Position numbers and translations under genes: made by a program. A DNA stretch of 64,000 nt from Callaeas wilsoni (lineage: Eukaryota > Chordata > Aves > Passeriformes > Callaeidae). The notes below the pieces were generated by a model that made no database searches, had not been told where the DNA came from, and worked only from the letters and a program-made list of their open reading frames with translations. Within the stretch, counting starts at the first letter, position 1, and every line of letters begins with the position of its first letter. Where the stretch lies: contig VWPU01010316.1 in the NCBI GenBank assembly GCA_013398955.1, positions 169,434 through 233,433 on the forward strand, read 5' to 3'. Below are positions 13,821 to 24,263 of this stretch, in pieces.

Positions 13821-14417
13821 AGGCTGTGCAGTTTGAATGCTAAGCATCCATGCTTGGGCAACTGGAGGTGTGTGTTGTCACACTAGTGACTTGGAAGGCT
13901 GAACCCAAAAGAGAACAAGAGGCTTTTTGACAAGTTACTTGTTTTCAGGGTATTTTTGAGTAAACTTTTAGTAAAGCAGGGATGATTATTTCCACTGCAG
14001 CAGTCTAGGTTTTTTGTTTGGTTTTGTTCTGAACACTGCGTTTTCTCCTTTCACAGTTTCTGATGTAGTTGTCCCAACAAAGACAAAGATTAAGGGTCTA
14101 TCAAAGCTGTTGCCACCCTAGTATGTAGACTGCATGCATCGACTTTTTATGTGTTTGTATCAGATATGCTCATCAATTCATAAGATTGATTATTGTGGGT
14201 CAGTGGAACAATAAATCCAATTTTGGGATTCATGATACTTGACTAAAAGAGTGCTTTTTGAAAGATTATAAAATAGTTCTATGGCATGCATTTATATAAT
14301 TGCATTACACAAAGTGCTTCTCCAGTGGAAGCTCTCACCTGCTGGGTCAAGTTGACCAAATTTTTTCCCCACTACTATAAGTAAACTTCCTGTAACAGGG
14401 CTTTTTGGTGAAATGGA
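13821..14417. other. Spacer between CR1 and LTR, nothing seen
   Basis: AT-rich sequence with no coding frame or repeat that I recognise. Confidence 0.5.
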
Positions 14418-15547
14418 TATGGTGGATTGACCCTGGCTGGATGCTAGGTGCCCACCAAAGCTGCTCCATCACTCTCCTCCTCAGCTAGGCAGCAGATAGA
14501 AAATACAGTGAAAGGTTCCTGGCTCCAGATAAGGGCAGGTAGAGAGCACTTACCAATTAGCATCATGCAAAACTGACCTGACTTGGGGAAATTAGTTTAA
14601 TTTATCGCCAATCAAATCAGATTATGATGAGAAATAAAACCAAAACTTAAAAACACTTTCCCCCCAACTCCTCCCTTCTTCCTCGGCTCAACTTCACTCC
14701 TGATTTTCTCTACTTTCTCCCTCCTGAGCAGCGTAGAGGGACTGCTATTGGGAGTTGTAGTCAGTTCATCACATGTTGTCTCTTTCAATTCTTCCTCCTC
14801 AGGTGGAGGACTCCTCATACTCTTCCCCTGCTCCAGCATGGGGTCCCTCCCACAGGAGACAGTCCTCCACAAACTCCTTCAACACGAGTCCTTCCCAAGG
14901 CCTGCAGTTCTTCACAAACTGCTCCAGTGTGCGTGCCTTCCACGGGGTGCAGTCCTTCAGGAACAGGCTGCTCTAGCATGAGTTCCCCCGGAGGGTCACA
15001 GGACTTTCCAGCAAACGTCATGGGCTTCTCTCTCCATGGGTCTGCAGGTTCTGCCAGGAGCCTGCCCCAGCATGGGCTTCCCATGGAGTCACAGACTCCT
15101 TTGTGCATCCACCTGCTCTGATGTGGGGTTCTCCATGGGCTGCAGGTGAATCTCTGCTCCACCATGGACCTCCATGGGCTGCAGGGGCACAGCTGCCCAT
15201 CACGGTCTGCACCATGGGCTGCAGGGGAATCTCTGCTCCAGTGCCTGGAGCACCTCCTGCTCCTCCTTCTCCACTGACCTTGCTGTCTGCAGAGCTGTTC
15301 CTCTCACATGTTCTCACTCNTCCTCTCTGGCTGCTGTTGCACAAGGGTTTTTTCTCCCCTTCTTAAATAAGTTATCCCAGAGGTGGTGCCATTGTTGCTG
15401 ATGGGCTCAGCCTTGGCCAGCAGTGGGTCCATCCTGGAGCCAGTGGACATTGGCTGCAACGGACATGGGGGAAGTTTCTGGCAGCTCTCACATAAACACC
15501 CCTGTAGCCCCACAGCTACCAAAACCTTGCCATGCAAACATGATACA
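14418..15547 (-). mobile_element. Solo ERVL-type LTR (avian endogenous retrovirus)
   Basis: On the minus strand the element opens TGTATCATGTTTGCATGGCA and ends in GGGTCAATCCACCATA, the two ends of an avian ERVL-class LTR of about 1.1 kb that I know from neoavian genomes. A TATTTAAG box lies at 15369-15362. The usual AATAAA position (14606-14601) reads GATAAA here. The middle (about 14830-15250) is a ladder of degenerate repeats built on TGCTCCA and ATGGGCTGCAG. No internal retroviral sequence or second LTR is seen, so it is a solo LTR. The 5-base flanks agree at only three positions (ATGGA and ATGTC), so the target duplication is decayed or uncertain. One undetermined base is at 15320. It points the same way as BCL2. 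Confidence 0.85.
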
Positions 15548-18280
15548 ATGTCTGTGCCATTCTAACTAGATGGTGCTGGATCAGGTGCTGTTCATCCTCC
15601 TAGCATGCCCCTTAGCATGGTCTGTGGCTGCTTTGATAGAAATGTGTCTCTCCATCTCAGTGGTTACCAATGCAGGGACCAACATGGTGCTTATGCTCAC
15701 AGTAGCACAGCCTGAGACACACAGTTTAGACACTAATGTTAATAATCCATGAGCAGTGTCATCCACATATATTGCACCTTACCTCCCAAAAGGTCTTTTG
15801 TGTTACCAGACAGGTGAGAAGAGTAATAATCTAGAAGTCACAGGTAGGAAAGGGAAAAGTTTACTTACTGGATATATTACGGATCAGCAGATTTTTTGGA
15901 GTGGAAGTGTAGAGGTGGGGAGAGATTTAAACAGGCACTAAACTCAAGGATATCATTGACTAGGACATTGGACACCATCTCTGACCACATAGGCAGAGAA
16001 GTGCCTGAGGCTTATCAGGTGGACAAAGAAAGGGAAGGAAGCTCTTTTTCCATCTCATCTCCAAATAAATAAACTGACTAGCTTTTGTCTCTGTCACCTA
16101 TGGCTTTATAAAGCTTTGCATCAGTGCTGTCTGCTCCACATGGACACTTTCAGCTGTATGACCAGGACCTTGTCTGAGTGCCAATTCTCACTACAATCAA
16201 GGCATTGCATTCCCACTGTTGTGGTTGTGCTTGTAGTAAGAGTTTTGGAGAACACACGCAGAAGAGGGCAGGCTGATGTGTTTCTCCAGGATATCCAAGA
16301 GGCAACTCAGTACATTTAATATGAGTTGCATAGGTCAGTGCCAGAATAAGTATTCCCACTGCAGAAGAAGAGGCATCTTCCAGGTGAACTAATCCAGAAA
16401 CACTCTTTAGTATATTGCAGGATAGCAAGGAGTGTGTGTGCACTTTTAGTAGTCTTAAAAAAAATTAGATACTCATGTTTTTAACTGACATGTGTTTATC
16501 CCCATGAGATTTTAGAGATCCATTCTAAACATTTTCAGTACTTGTGCTCAATTGTAGTGGGGAACAGTGAACTACAGCACATGATGGGATGCTTCAAGAG
16601 CTGCTTTGTTGTTTGTCCATGTGTGCAAGTCAGTTTCTTGCAGTGCACAAATCCTGACTCCACTGTCTTTTGCTCAGAGTAACGTCCTCAGAGGCAGTTC
16701 TTGATACCAAAATTTTAGTTCCAAGCAGAAGGCTTGCTCCTCCTAGGGTCAGGTGGTAAATGAAACTTAAATGCCATGCAGTTGGTACCCAGCCATTCAT
16801 AGTGGAATGAACTTCACTTTCTACCACTCGTAGACTCCCATTAAATATTTAACAATTGAGGAGGACAAAAGTAGGAGCTATAGGTACGATGGGATGGAGA
16901 GCCAGCTGCTGCAGAGGGACAACTGCACACTGCTGCTCCTGCAGCTTCAGTGGAGACTTACAGTTCTGGAAACCACTTGGGAATGTTTTGAGAAGGGAGC
17001 TTCCTGGTGTTGGCCCAACAAAACTTCTTTTTTTTTAGGATGCTCCTACCTAATTTTCAGACAGCCAAAACACACCTTAGTTATCAGGTCTAATGTTCAC
17101 TATGTCTTTATCCAGACCTCTTCTGCTCCCTCCATCCGCTCACTGTGCTTGGTCCCATTGGTAAGGTAAGCATTTAATCCTGGGTACTGATCTGTTAGCT
17201 TTTTAGAAAAACTGGAGTTATCTGACCGGGCAGAAAGAGAAGAATCTCTGAACTAATTTACCTGGTTTTGCTGAATGCCCTGTGGAAACTTAATCCCATC
17301 TTCCTTTGTTAGGTTTTAGCTAGAAAAAATGCAGTGCTGGGGGTGCTCTCCCCCAAGTCCTTGTCTTTTCTCACAAAATAACGGCAGAGAGAAATGGTAG
17401 CACTTGCCCTGCTGCAATGTGGTTTACCTTCTACCTTGCAAAGATTTAGTAACCTTGCTCTCTGCTGGACAGTTAAATCCCAGAGCCCAGAGGACAGTCC
17501 ATGCATGGCATTCTGTTGCTTCTTTCAGTTTCAGGCTGACTACCTTCACCTTCTCTGTCTTCACGGACACAGACAGAGGGGTAGATGTTTTGCACATGTG
17601 CCTGAATTGTGCTTGAAAAGCATTAAACAACGAACTTCAGTACCTCATAAAAAGTGCATCCATGACAGCACTGTGCACATATTTGGCTGCAAAACCCACT
17701 CAAGAAGCTGGGTAAATTCTTAAACCAGTTAAATACTCATTACCTCAACACATTTAGCTATGTTCTACCTGAGTTACAGCCACAGAAAGTAAGAGGTAAC
17801 CACTGTGAATCAAGGGCTTAACGTGAGCCTGTAAGAAGCAAAATACCTAAATACATTTTGGAAACTGGTCACAACTGTAGGAAACCTCCAGCAGTAACAA
17901 GAGTATTTCTTTTGCTCCTGTTTGCTCCTTACTAATGTGCATTTCCAGCTCCTGTTTGCAAGAATGAAAACCAGTTTTAGCAAATAAATAGAAGAGCCTT
18001 GCTGCGCTTTCTGCGAGGCATCAGATGAGGGCAGAAAGGGTGGCACTGTCCTTGGGTCCCAAAGTGCAGGCTACACCTGTGGGCTGTATTTCACACAGCA
18101 GCAGCTACTCAAACCTGGGTCACTGCATCTTCATGAACAAGACTGGTGAGTACTGGCCACTGCTGAGCAGAACAGGTGAACAGAACTATCAGGAAGGAAA
18201 CATGTGTCATTTAAGGGATTACACTCAAAATGTCTGAGCAGCTTTTTATCAACAAATCCTAAACAATGCAAATGCAAAAC
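15548..18280. other. Intergenic DNA between the LTR and the BCL2 poly(A) site
   Basis: Frames on both strands are short and unrecognised. The last few tens of bases before 18280 are T/G-rich on the minus strand and probably serve BCL2 3' end formation. Nothing else is supported. Confidence 0.5.
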
Positions 18281-18299
18281 AAGTATCTCACAGTGTGCT

Positions 18300-18305
18300 T
18301 TTATT
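18300..18305 (-). terminator. BCL2: BCL2 distal poly(A) signal AATAAA
   Basis: TTTATT on the plus strand reads AATAAA on the minus strand. It is followed by CACTGTGAGATACTTG, which closely resembles the end of the mammalian BCL2 mRNA (CAGTGTGAGATACTG in memory). Cleavage is therefore likely near 18280. A GT-rich stretch downstream (minus strand, about 18279-18245) fits a downstream element. Confidence 0.85.
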
Positions 18306-20141
18306 ATTTTTTCACAATATAAACTAGACAGACATGGAAAGTTTAATGGCAGCATGTTCTTATAACGTTTTAAAGACAAAGAACAACATAATCATATTAA
18401 ATGATGATAAACTGACAAACTACAATACCATACATACATCATCCAAAGGTACTGGATAAACAATATCTGCTTATGTACATTTATGCTGGTGATAATTAAA
18501 ATTCAAATATTCAGAAGAAAAAGAAAAAAACCGCTATTTAAATTATAAAAATATATAGTTTTTGTGTGGAACTCTTAATGCTGTATTACTTTTTGAAGAT
18601 AATTTCATTGTGTGATGAAGCTGCATTAACTTAGTATAGAAGTGTGATTTAAACCAAATACAGATTAAATTAGCTCTTTTATCTTCCTCGTATTTAGCCT
18701 TTTTGGAAAGAGAAATAGGAATGAAAAATAAAGCTGGGCTTTAGCAATGAGAAAGAATTTTTATACCCATAAATTAAAATATGTATCATTTTTCATATAG
18801 TACTGAGCCATAAACTCATAATAGAAATGAATCATTTTGCTAGTTTGTTCGGAGATGGAGAGAGGAAAAAGAAGAAAGGCTTTAAACATGCTACTTCAGG
18901 ATACTTTTAATCAATAGGTTTGTGAAGTGGAGTGCAGGAGCACAGCTAAGCAGTGTCATGCTTCAGGGTCAAAGCACGCTGTCCAGACTCTCGCTGCCTC
19001 AGCTGGGGAGACTGGGGGGACTGGGACTGTGTTCTTTGAACTGCATCACCTTCGTGTTGCCTTTACACACCTGATTTCAGACTTCTTTTTTCATAATTGT
19101 TCCTTCTTAGTGCAAAGCTACTCAGGCTATATAATCCCCAATCACAACAATTATTATTTTATAATAATTTACATGTAATTTTGTAATTGCAGATTTTTAG
19201 TAATCATAGCCATGTAGTACACACATTTGTAGCTGCTTTAATTAACAGTTATTTTCAGAACTCCTGCAACATATGAAACTGAAGATTTTCTTACATACCA
19301 ACGCCATTCTCCGTGTCTTCCAGCTCCCTTTCTCATCTATATAATCTCTGTTACCTTGACAGCCCCATTAGTCCTTTGGTGGATCCAGTGCTTGTTCCAT
19401 TAAGAAATGTCCTCTGTATCACCTCTAATTGTAGAATACTTGCAGAATTTTTCGTCTGTTCCTAAGTGACTGATTTTTGACAGATCTCAGGTGATCCTAC
19501 AGATTTTTTTTTTCAGAAGCAAAATACTTTTCTTCATTATTTTCTTAAAAAATGGAGTGAAAAAGAATTAAGGACACCTAAGCTGAATATAGCAAAATCT
19601 GGTACTTCTCTTCAATGCCTATGCATTTGCTGTTTTAAAAAAGACTGCCTTCAGCATTAACAAAGTTCTGTAGTGAAAAATAATTGTGGGGTTTCTGTAA
19701 GCTTTTTCTCTGTCCTTATATCATCCTTTTTCAATGGAAAGGAAGAAAGATAAACAAATTCTGGGTAACACTCATCTTTAACCAGGGATATATTTCAGTG
19801 ATCTCTCTATTTCCCTCCACTTCTTGACCTCTTCCTTCCTTTTTGACCTCTGATTCTCCACACCTAAACACTTCAGAAGTGTCCTTCTTTTTTTTCTTTT
19901 TTTTTTTTTCCCTTTTAAAATTTGGATATGGTGGGAGTGGTCAGATGCCTGTGCATACATAATGACAGAGGATGAATTTTCACTGAAGCATAGTCTTTCA
20001 GCATGGAAGTCTGTAAGGCATTTTGTGGAGGAAAAAATCTTACATGGAAGTGTAATGAAGAGTAGGAAAGACAGGAATTATTGCAAAAGAAATGCAGGAG
20101 TGAGAAGAGAGGATTTTATTTAAGAAGTTCAGGCTTTTATG

Positions 20142-20149
20142 TACATTCA
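20142..20149 (-). promoter_or_regulatory. BCL2: miR-181 family seed site in the BCL2 3' UTR
   Basis: The minus strand reads TGAATGTA, an 8-mer match to the miR-181 seed, followed by CATAAAAGCCT. The mammalian UTR has TGAATGTATATAAAAGCCT at the equivalent position from memory, so the site looks conserved. Confidence 0.6.
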
Positions 20150-20212
20150 ACGTTTCTAATAAGTTTTCTTAATAAATGTATTATCAACTATCATTATACC
20201 TAATGCAGCCAC

Positions 20213-20219
20213 AATACTG
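20213..20219 (-). promoter_or_regulatory. BCL2: miR-200b/c/429 seed site in the BCL2 3' UTR
   Basis: The minus strand reads CAGTATT inside GTACAGTATTGTGGCTGCA, a stretch I remember as nearly identical in mammalian BCL2. CAGTATT is the 7-mer target of the miR-200b/c/429 seed. It lacks the extra A that would make it an 8-mer. Confidence 0.6.
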
Positions 20220-20487
20220 TACTATTCTGCAGTCAGGATGGGAAAACTCCATTAGCTCTTTAATAAAATAAAATCATCAACAGTCATCATGACTCTTTTT
20301 TTTGCCTGGTACTAACCAAATACACTGGGAAGTCCAGTGAGTAGACACAAAAGAACACAAAATCCTCAGTATTTATTTAATTGTGTATCATGTGTCGTCT
20401 TCATATTATTTCTAAAGCAGCTTTAAAAAACTTTAGCCATTGGAAGGTATTAAAAACAAAAACCCCATTCAAATTATCCTGGTATTA

Positions 20488-20495
20488 TAGCAGCA
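20488..20495 (-). promoter_or_regulatory. BCL2: miR-15/16 family seed site in the BCL2 3' UTR
   Basis: The minus strand reads TGCTGCTA, an 8-mer match to the miR-15/16/195 seed. The surrounding sequence (TTTACATTGTC about 60 bases upstream, then the CAGTGCTGCTAT core) lies in the same order as in the mammalian 3' UTR, where miR-15a/16-1 repression of BCL2 is established. The site is visible; its use here is inferred. Confidence 0.75.
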
Positions 20496-21391
20496 CTGGA
20501 ATTGATGTTTTTACTACTTTTGACAATGTAAACCTTTAATAAAATAAACAATGTTGAAACAATTTGAGGTCTAATAGTTCATAAACTTTAATGGGCAGAT
20601 GGGCACAAATTGAAACGAAGACTAGATTGTGAAATGAAACATAAGCTCAATACCAGCCAATTCCTGTTGTGCAATTGGCTGTAAACAAATTCAATTTGTA
20701 AGCTGAGAAAAAAACCAAAGCCCACACTCAATCCACAATACTCCTCAGTTCCTCTGATTTGAAATATTTTTCATAAAAACCCTACATGACCATGCCCACT
20801 TTTTACAGAAGCACTCTGAAAGCACTGCAGGTACTATTTGTTTGATGGTGGGATTTTTCCTTTTCCTTTAATCAAGCATAGTTCACATTTTTGTGTTCTT
20901 AGAAATATTTCCTTTCTACGTTTCTATAAAATTAAGTAATTTCAATTCTGAAATGTAAGCTCACTCCATCTTTGCTCATACAAAGTGTAGGTGCCACGAC
21001 TAAATAGCAGTAAAAATGCTGAGATGTACAACTCTTAAAAAAACCAACCAAACATAAAAGCAGCTTTGAAGACACAACATCAACTACAGCCTTAACATTG
21101 AACATATTACATTCCCGAGTTACTGGAGATATTTTGCATATAATGCCACAAAGTTATTCAGCTGAAATCTTGAGGTTGGAGCTACAGTTTATTCACTGTA
21201 TGTTTTTCACCCTTTGAGCACTTATGTATTGTACGGTACATTTTATCCAGAGCTTTGCAAACTTTCCTTTTATATCTGGACGTCCATTTACCCACAAATC
21301 CCAGATTTCAAAAGTTTCATAGAAAAAATAGAAGCGCAGGACCTAAAACATTTGAAGCTGGACATTTCCATGCCTCAGAGCAGCCCCTGGG

Positions 21392-21444
21392 ACTCGACGC
21401 TTCGGAGTCTTCGGCTTCCAGGGGACTCCTGGCCCCCGTCGAGT
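21392..21444 (-). other. BCL2: Nested GC-rich hairpin in the BCL2 3' UTR
   Basis: Two nested inverted repeats are visible. The outer arms are ACTCGACG (21392-21399) and CGTCGAGT (21437-21444), a perfect 8-bp stem. The inner arms are GGAGTC (21404-21409) and GACTCC (21424-21429), a 6-bp stem with a 14-base loop. The block is GC- and CpG-rich within an otherwise AT-rich UTR, so the transcript is likely to fold here. No known element is recognised. Confidence 0.5.
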
Positions 21445-22659
21445 TCACGGAAAGTCCGGCTTTAAAAGGCATTGACACGTCTGGTTTCAGAACACAGGTC
21501 TGTTTATAAAACTGTATTATGTACTCCGCATTAATTTTACTTGCGTTGCATTTTGTAACAGGAGCAGGTGACTTCACATCTCCCACTCCCCCTTTTCGTT
21601 CACCCTGTTTTCACTTGAGATGACAGTAGGCACCTGCACAAGCAAGGTGTCAAAGAGTCTCTGTCCAGAGAGGGGATTTTGAGTTTCTTTATCATCTTTT
21701 CTTCTGTAGACAGTCTTAGGAGATTATTAGCATGAAATTATTTTGAGGGCGAGGGACAGGATGATTACTCTCACTTTCCTTTCCTGTTATGGAAATGAAC
21801 TTGGTTTTGGTGTCCAGTTTGATAAACAAGGATAGTCAGAGCTAATCTGTAACTTAGCTGAGGTCTGCTTTTTGCCAAATAAAATTAAGATCTTTTTCAA
21901 CTTTCAGGGATTTAGAGACCACATCTAATTGGTTTCAAACCCCTGGAGGAACTCTGTAAGTAAGCAGGATTAGTTGCAGATATGAGCCCACTAAAGTGGG
22001 ACACAGGTCAGGTCTTCAGACTCCAGCTCTGCTCTGTTGAAGCAGGCACTTAAGGTCTCCTGATGTTTCTGTGTCAGTAGCCACAAAAAACATTTCGCTG
22101 CTGAGAAAATCATTGGAACATCGATTTCCTGCGAGCCCCAAAGATTTAACTTCACACTTCTATTAAAAAAAAACAAGTTGACATGTATTGTGTGGGTATT
22201 GTGATTATGATGTGATGGCACAGCTGGTAACTTGAAAACACATGTTTAAAAGGCATAGGCAATCATATTTCCAACTGTTCTGTAGGGATAGCCGAGTGTC
22301 CTTCAAGAAGTTTCTGTCTTGGCTCCACATATGTACCATGTTGAATTGTTTACTACTTCAGTTCTTGCCAGCAGGACAGGGTGAGAACTTTGTTCATGCT
22401 GACCTTGTCATTCAGATCCCTCCTGGAAAATGCTAGGAAATTCAACACAATTTGGCAGTTTTTAGCAGCTCAAATAACTGCCCTTGTAAATGTAAGCAGG
22501 TAGGTCTTTGTCAGTATATTCGCTCTTCAGAGATAAAATAATCCAGCCAGCGGCATTAATTAAAAAAAAAGAACGTAAAATACTCTGGGGCTCATTAAAG
22601 TTAAGAATAACAACATGATGTGATGACAGATACAACTTGCTGAGGTTCTGAAAATAGCA

Positions 22660-22745
22660 GGTTAAAATGTAAATATCTTTTAATAAATAATTTTCCGGCA
22701 ATGTAAAAATAAATGATATTTCCTTTGGCAGTAATAGCTGATTTA
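22660..22745 (-). promoter_or_regulatory. BCL2: AU-rich element in the BCL2 3' UTR
   Basis: Three AUUUA pentamers lie on the minus strand at 22714-22710, 22688-22684 and 22674-22670, just past a block that reads TCAGCTATTACTGCCAAAGG. In mammals the equivalent region is an AU-rich element that controls BCL2 mRNA stability and binds factors such as AUF1, nucleolin and BCL2 protein-dependent regulators. The presence of the pentamers is seen directly. Its regulatory role in this species is inferred from family knowledge. Confidence 0.7.
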
Positions 22746-22856
22746 ATCTTTCGCTGGGAAGTTGCTTTGCTCATAAAATATCATTGTGCTACAGAAAAAA
22801 AAATATTATTTTGTTGTTTCGAAAGACTTTTGTAATCCACAATAAACTGGGTGACT

Positions 22857-22991
22857 CTACTTATGTCCGAGATAAGCGCCAAGCGTGATGCAAGCTCCCA
22901 CCAGAACCAGACTCAGGATAGTCTTCAGAGAGATCCAGGAAAAATCGAACAAAGGCCTCATACTGTTGCCATACAACTCCACAAAGGCATC
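22857..22991 (-). CDS. BCL2: BCL2 terminal coding exon (partial gene, C-terminal 44 residues)
   Basis: This is the last coding exon of the anti-apoptotic regulator BCL2, which holds BAX, BAK and BH3-only proteins in check at the mitochondrial outer membrane, ER and nuclear envelope. Read on the minus strand in phase 0, it gives 44 residues and a TAG stop at 22859-22857. Residues 1-8 (DAFVELYG) finish the BH2 motif, whose first half lies in the upstream exon. Residues 9-23 are the linker, including [13 protein letters not shown]. Residues 24-41 form the hydrophobic tail anchor, and the chain ends GAYLGHK. The GATGCC start after a splice AG matches the known BCL2 exon junction between W and D. 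The frame is intact. The BH4, BH3 and BH1 exon lies beyond the right edge of the window. From memory the peptide equals the chicken protein here. BCL2L1 or MCL1 would not give this tail. Confidence 0.97.
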   Translation of the reverse strand, partial: DAFVELYGNSMRPLFDFSWISLKTILSLVLVGACITLGAYLGHK

Positions 22992-23020
22992 CTAGAAAGG
23001 GAAATAATGAGAAAAATAAT
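22992..23020 (-). other. BCL2: Splice acceptor of the BCL2 terminal exon
   Basis: On the minus strand the intron ends in a pyrimidine-rich run followed by TTTCTAG, with the AG at 22993-22992. The exon then opens with GATGCC. This fits a standard U2 acceptor and sets the exon boundary used for the coding call. The phase is 0, so the upstream exon should end on a complete Trp codon as in other BCL2 genes. Confidence 0.9.
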
Positions 23021-24248
23021 ATCAGAATTGCAGTTACTGTTTTTTGTGGGGGAAGGGGGAATGGGGAAAGGGAGGCAGCTTCTTCACCCTCAGTGGTCAC
23101 CCAACAATCCCACTGGCACAAGAAGACCACACAAACTTATTTAAATAGTGATTTGGGAGCTCTGTTTTTTGTGCTCAAAAAAACTTCTCCTGCTTATTTC
23201 TTTATAAATATTGCTGAAATTACTTACGGTTGTGACTTCTGCTTTAGGCATGCCCAGTCTAACAGAAAAGACAGAAGCAGCATTTTAAAATATAAGTTAC
23301 CACTATTTTGAGTCCTAAATGCTGTGTACACAAACATACACAAAGGAAGTAGATGAACCTTCATTCTCCAAATCTTTCATTTCCACTGGATAAGGAATAT
23401 CTGTATTGCAGGTGAGCTTCATTGAAAATAAGGCTGTATTTGTTTGGTTCCCTTGGGATGGGCCCAGAAGACTTTGTGTAGTAGCCATAGATGTTTCTTC
23501 CATATGAACTGAAGGTGTTAGGGTTGTGTTACACCTATTATAATCTTTCACAACTGTCACCAAAAAGGGTGATGCCGTGGTCCTGTGCTCCAGGAAAATC
23601 TGGTCGTGCACGTAGGCACCAAATGAAAAGGCCGTTTAAGTAGCAAAGATAAAGTTTTTGTGACTCATAAATACAGTGGGATTTGACCAGGCTAGTGATT
23701 GGATTGGTGATACTCTGCACGTAATGCCTTTCTTTCAGGCTGCAATTCCTAACAAGCATGACGCTTCAGAGCATTCCTGAGAGACAGATAAATCATACTG
23801 TATGGCACAAAAGCAGTAAATAGCCAAGCTGAATGACTTTTAAAATGTGACAAAACTGATAGCATCATTTATGGCAACTCTTTTACTGTGCAGCCAATTA
23901 AGGTCTGCTCCCAAACTACTGAAATAAACCCATGAAGCAGCTATCTAACGTGATGGTTTCTGTCTCTACTTTTATTACTCTAGACTTCCCATTTTTGTAG
24001 AAGTTAACATTCTCTGTTAATGTTCTGGTGCCTTTAGCTGTTTTGCAATGTTATTACACAATGAGGTAACCTGTGTTCTAAAAATGCATATATTGTTATG
24101 GTTTACAGCAGGAATTCACGAGAGAAAGGTGTCCATTATTGATGTAAACCTTCCAACCGAGTTAATGATAATCAAATTCTGTAGTTAAATTAGCTTCCCT
24201 CATCAGGCAGCTCTAGTTATTGTCAGAATAGGAGCGCTTGTGGTTTTA

Positions 24249-24263
24249 CCACGAGAGGGCGTG
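24249..24263 (+). promoter_or_regulatory. CTCF-like motif
   Basis: CCACGAGAGGGCGTG fits the CTCF core (CCASYAGRKGGCRS) except at position 5 and the final base. It sits about 1.26 kb upstream of the BCL2 terminal exon, in AT-rich surroundings with few CpGs. Binding is only inferred. Confidence 0.35.

Larger units (their letters stand above)
18281..22856 (-). other. BCL2: BCL2 3' UTR (about 4.6 kb)
   Basis: The sequence from the stop codon leftward to the poly(A) signal is the 3' UTR. The assignment rests on several separated blocks that match what I remember of the mammalian BCL2 3' UTR, in the same order: an AATCAGCTATTACTGCC block with AUUUA motifs near 22660-22745, a TGCTGCTA seed site near 20490, GTACAGTATTGTGGCTGCA near 20206-20224, TGAATGTA followed by CATAAAAGCCT near 20130-20149, and the last 60 bases up to the cleavage site. 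Length is close to the mammalian UTR. The UTR is AT-rich except for a GC- and CpG-rich block at 21340-21480. Small frames inside it are not meaningful. Other AATAAA hexamers (for example at 20120-20115) could give shorter transcripts. Confidence 0.88.

Noticed and set aside
1..18280. Search for the 3' end of PHLPP1, the expected neighbour
   Set aside because: No plus-strand frame resembles its phosphatase or C-terminal region, and no matching 3' UTR could be recognised, so the neighbour is taken to lie further left.
22861..23130. 89-codon minus-strand frame over the BCL2 exon starting with Met
   Set aside because: It is in a different frame from the BCL2 protein and reads across the splice acceptor, so it is a shadow of the real exon.
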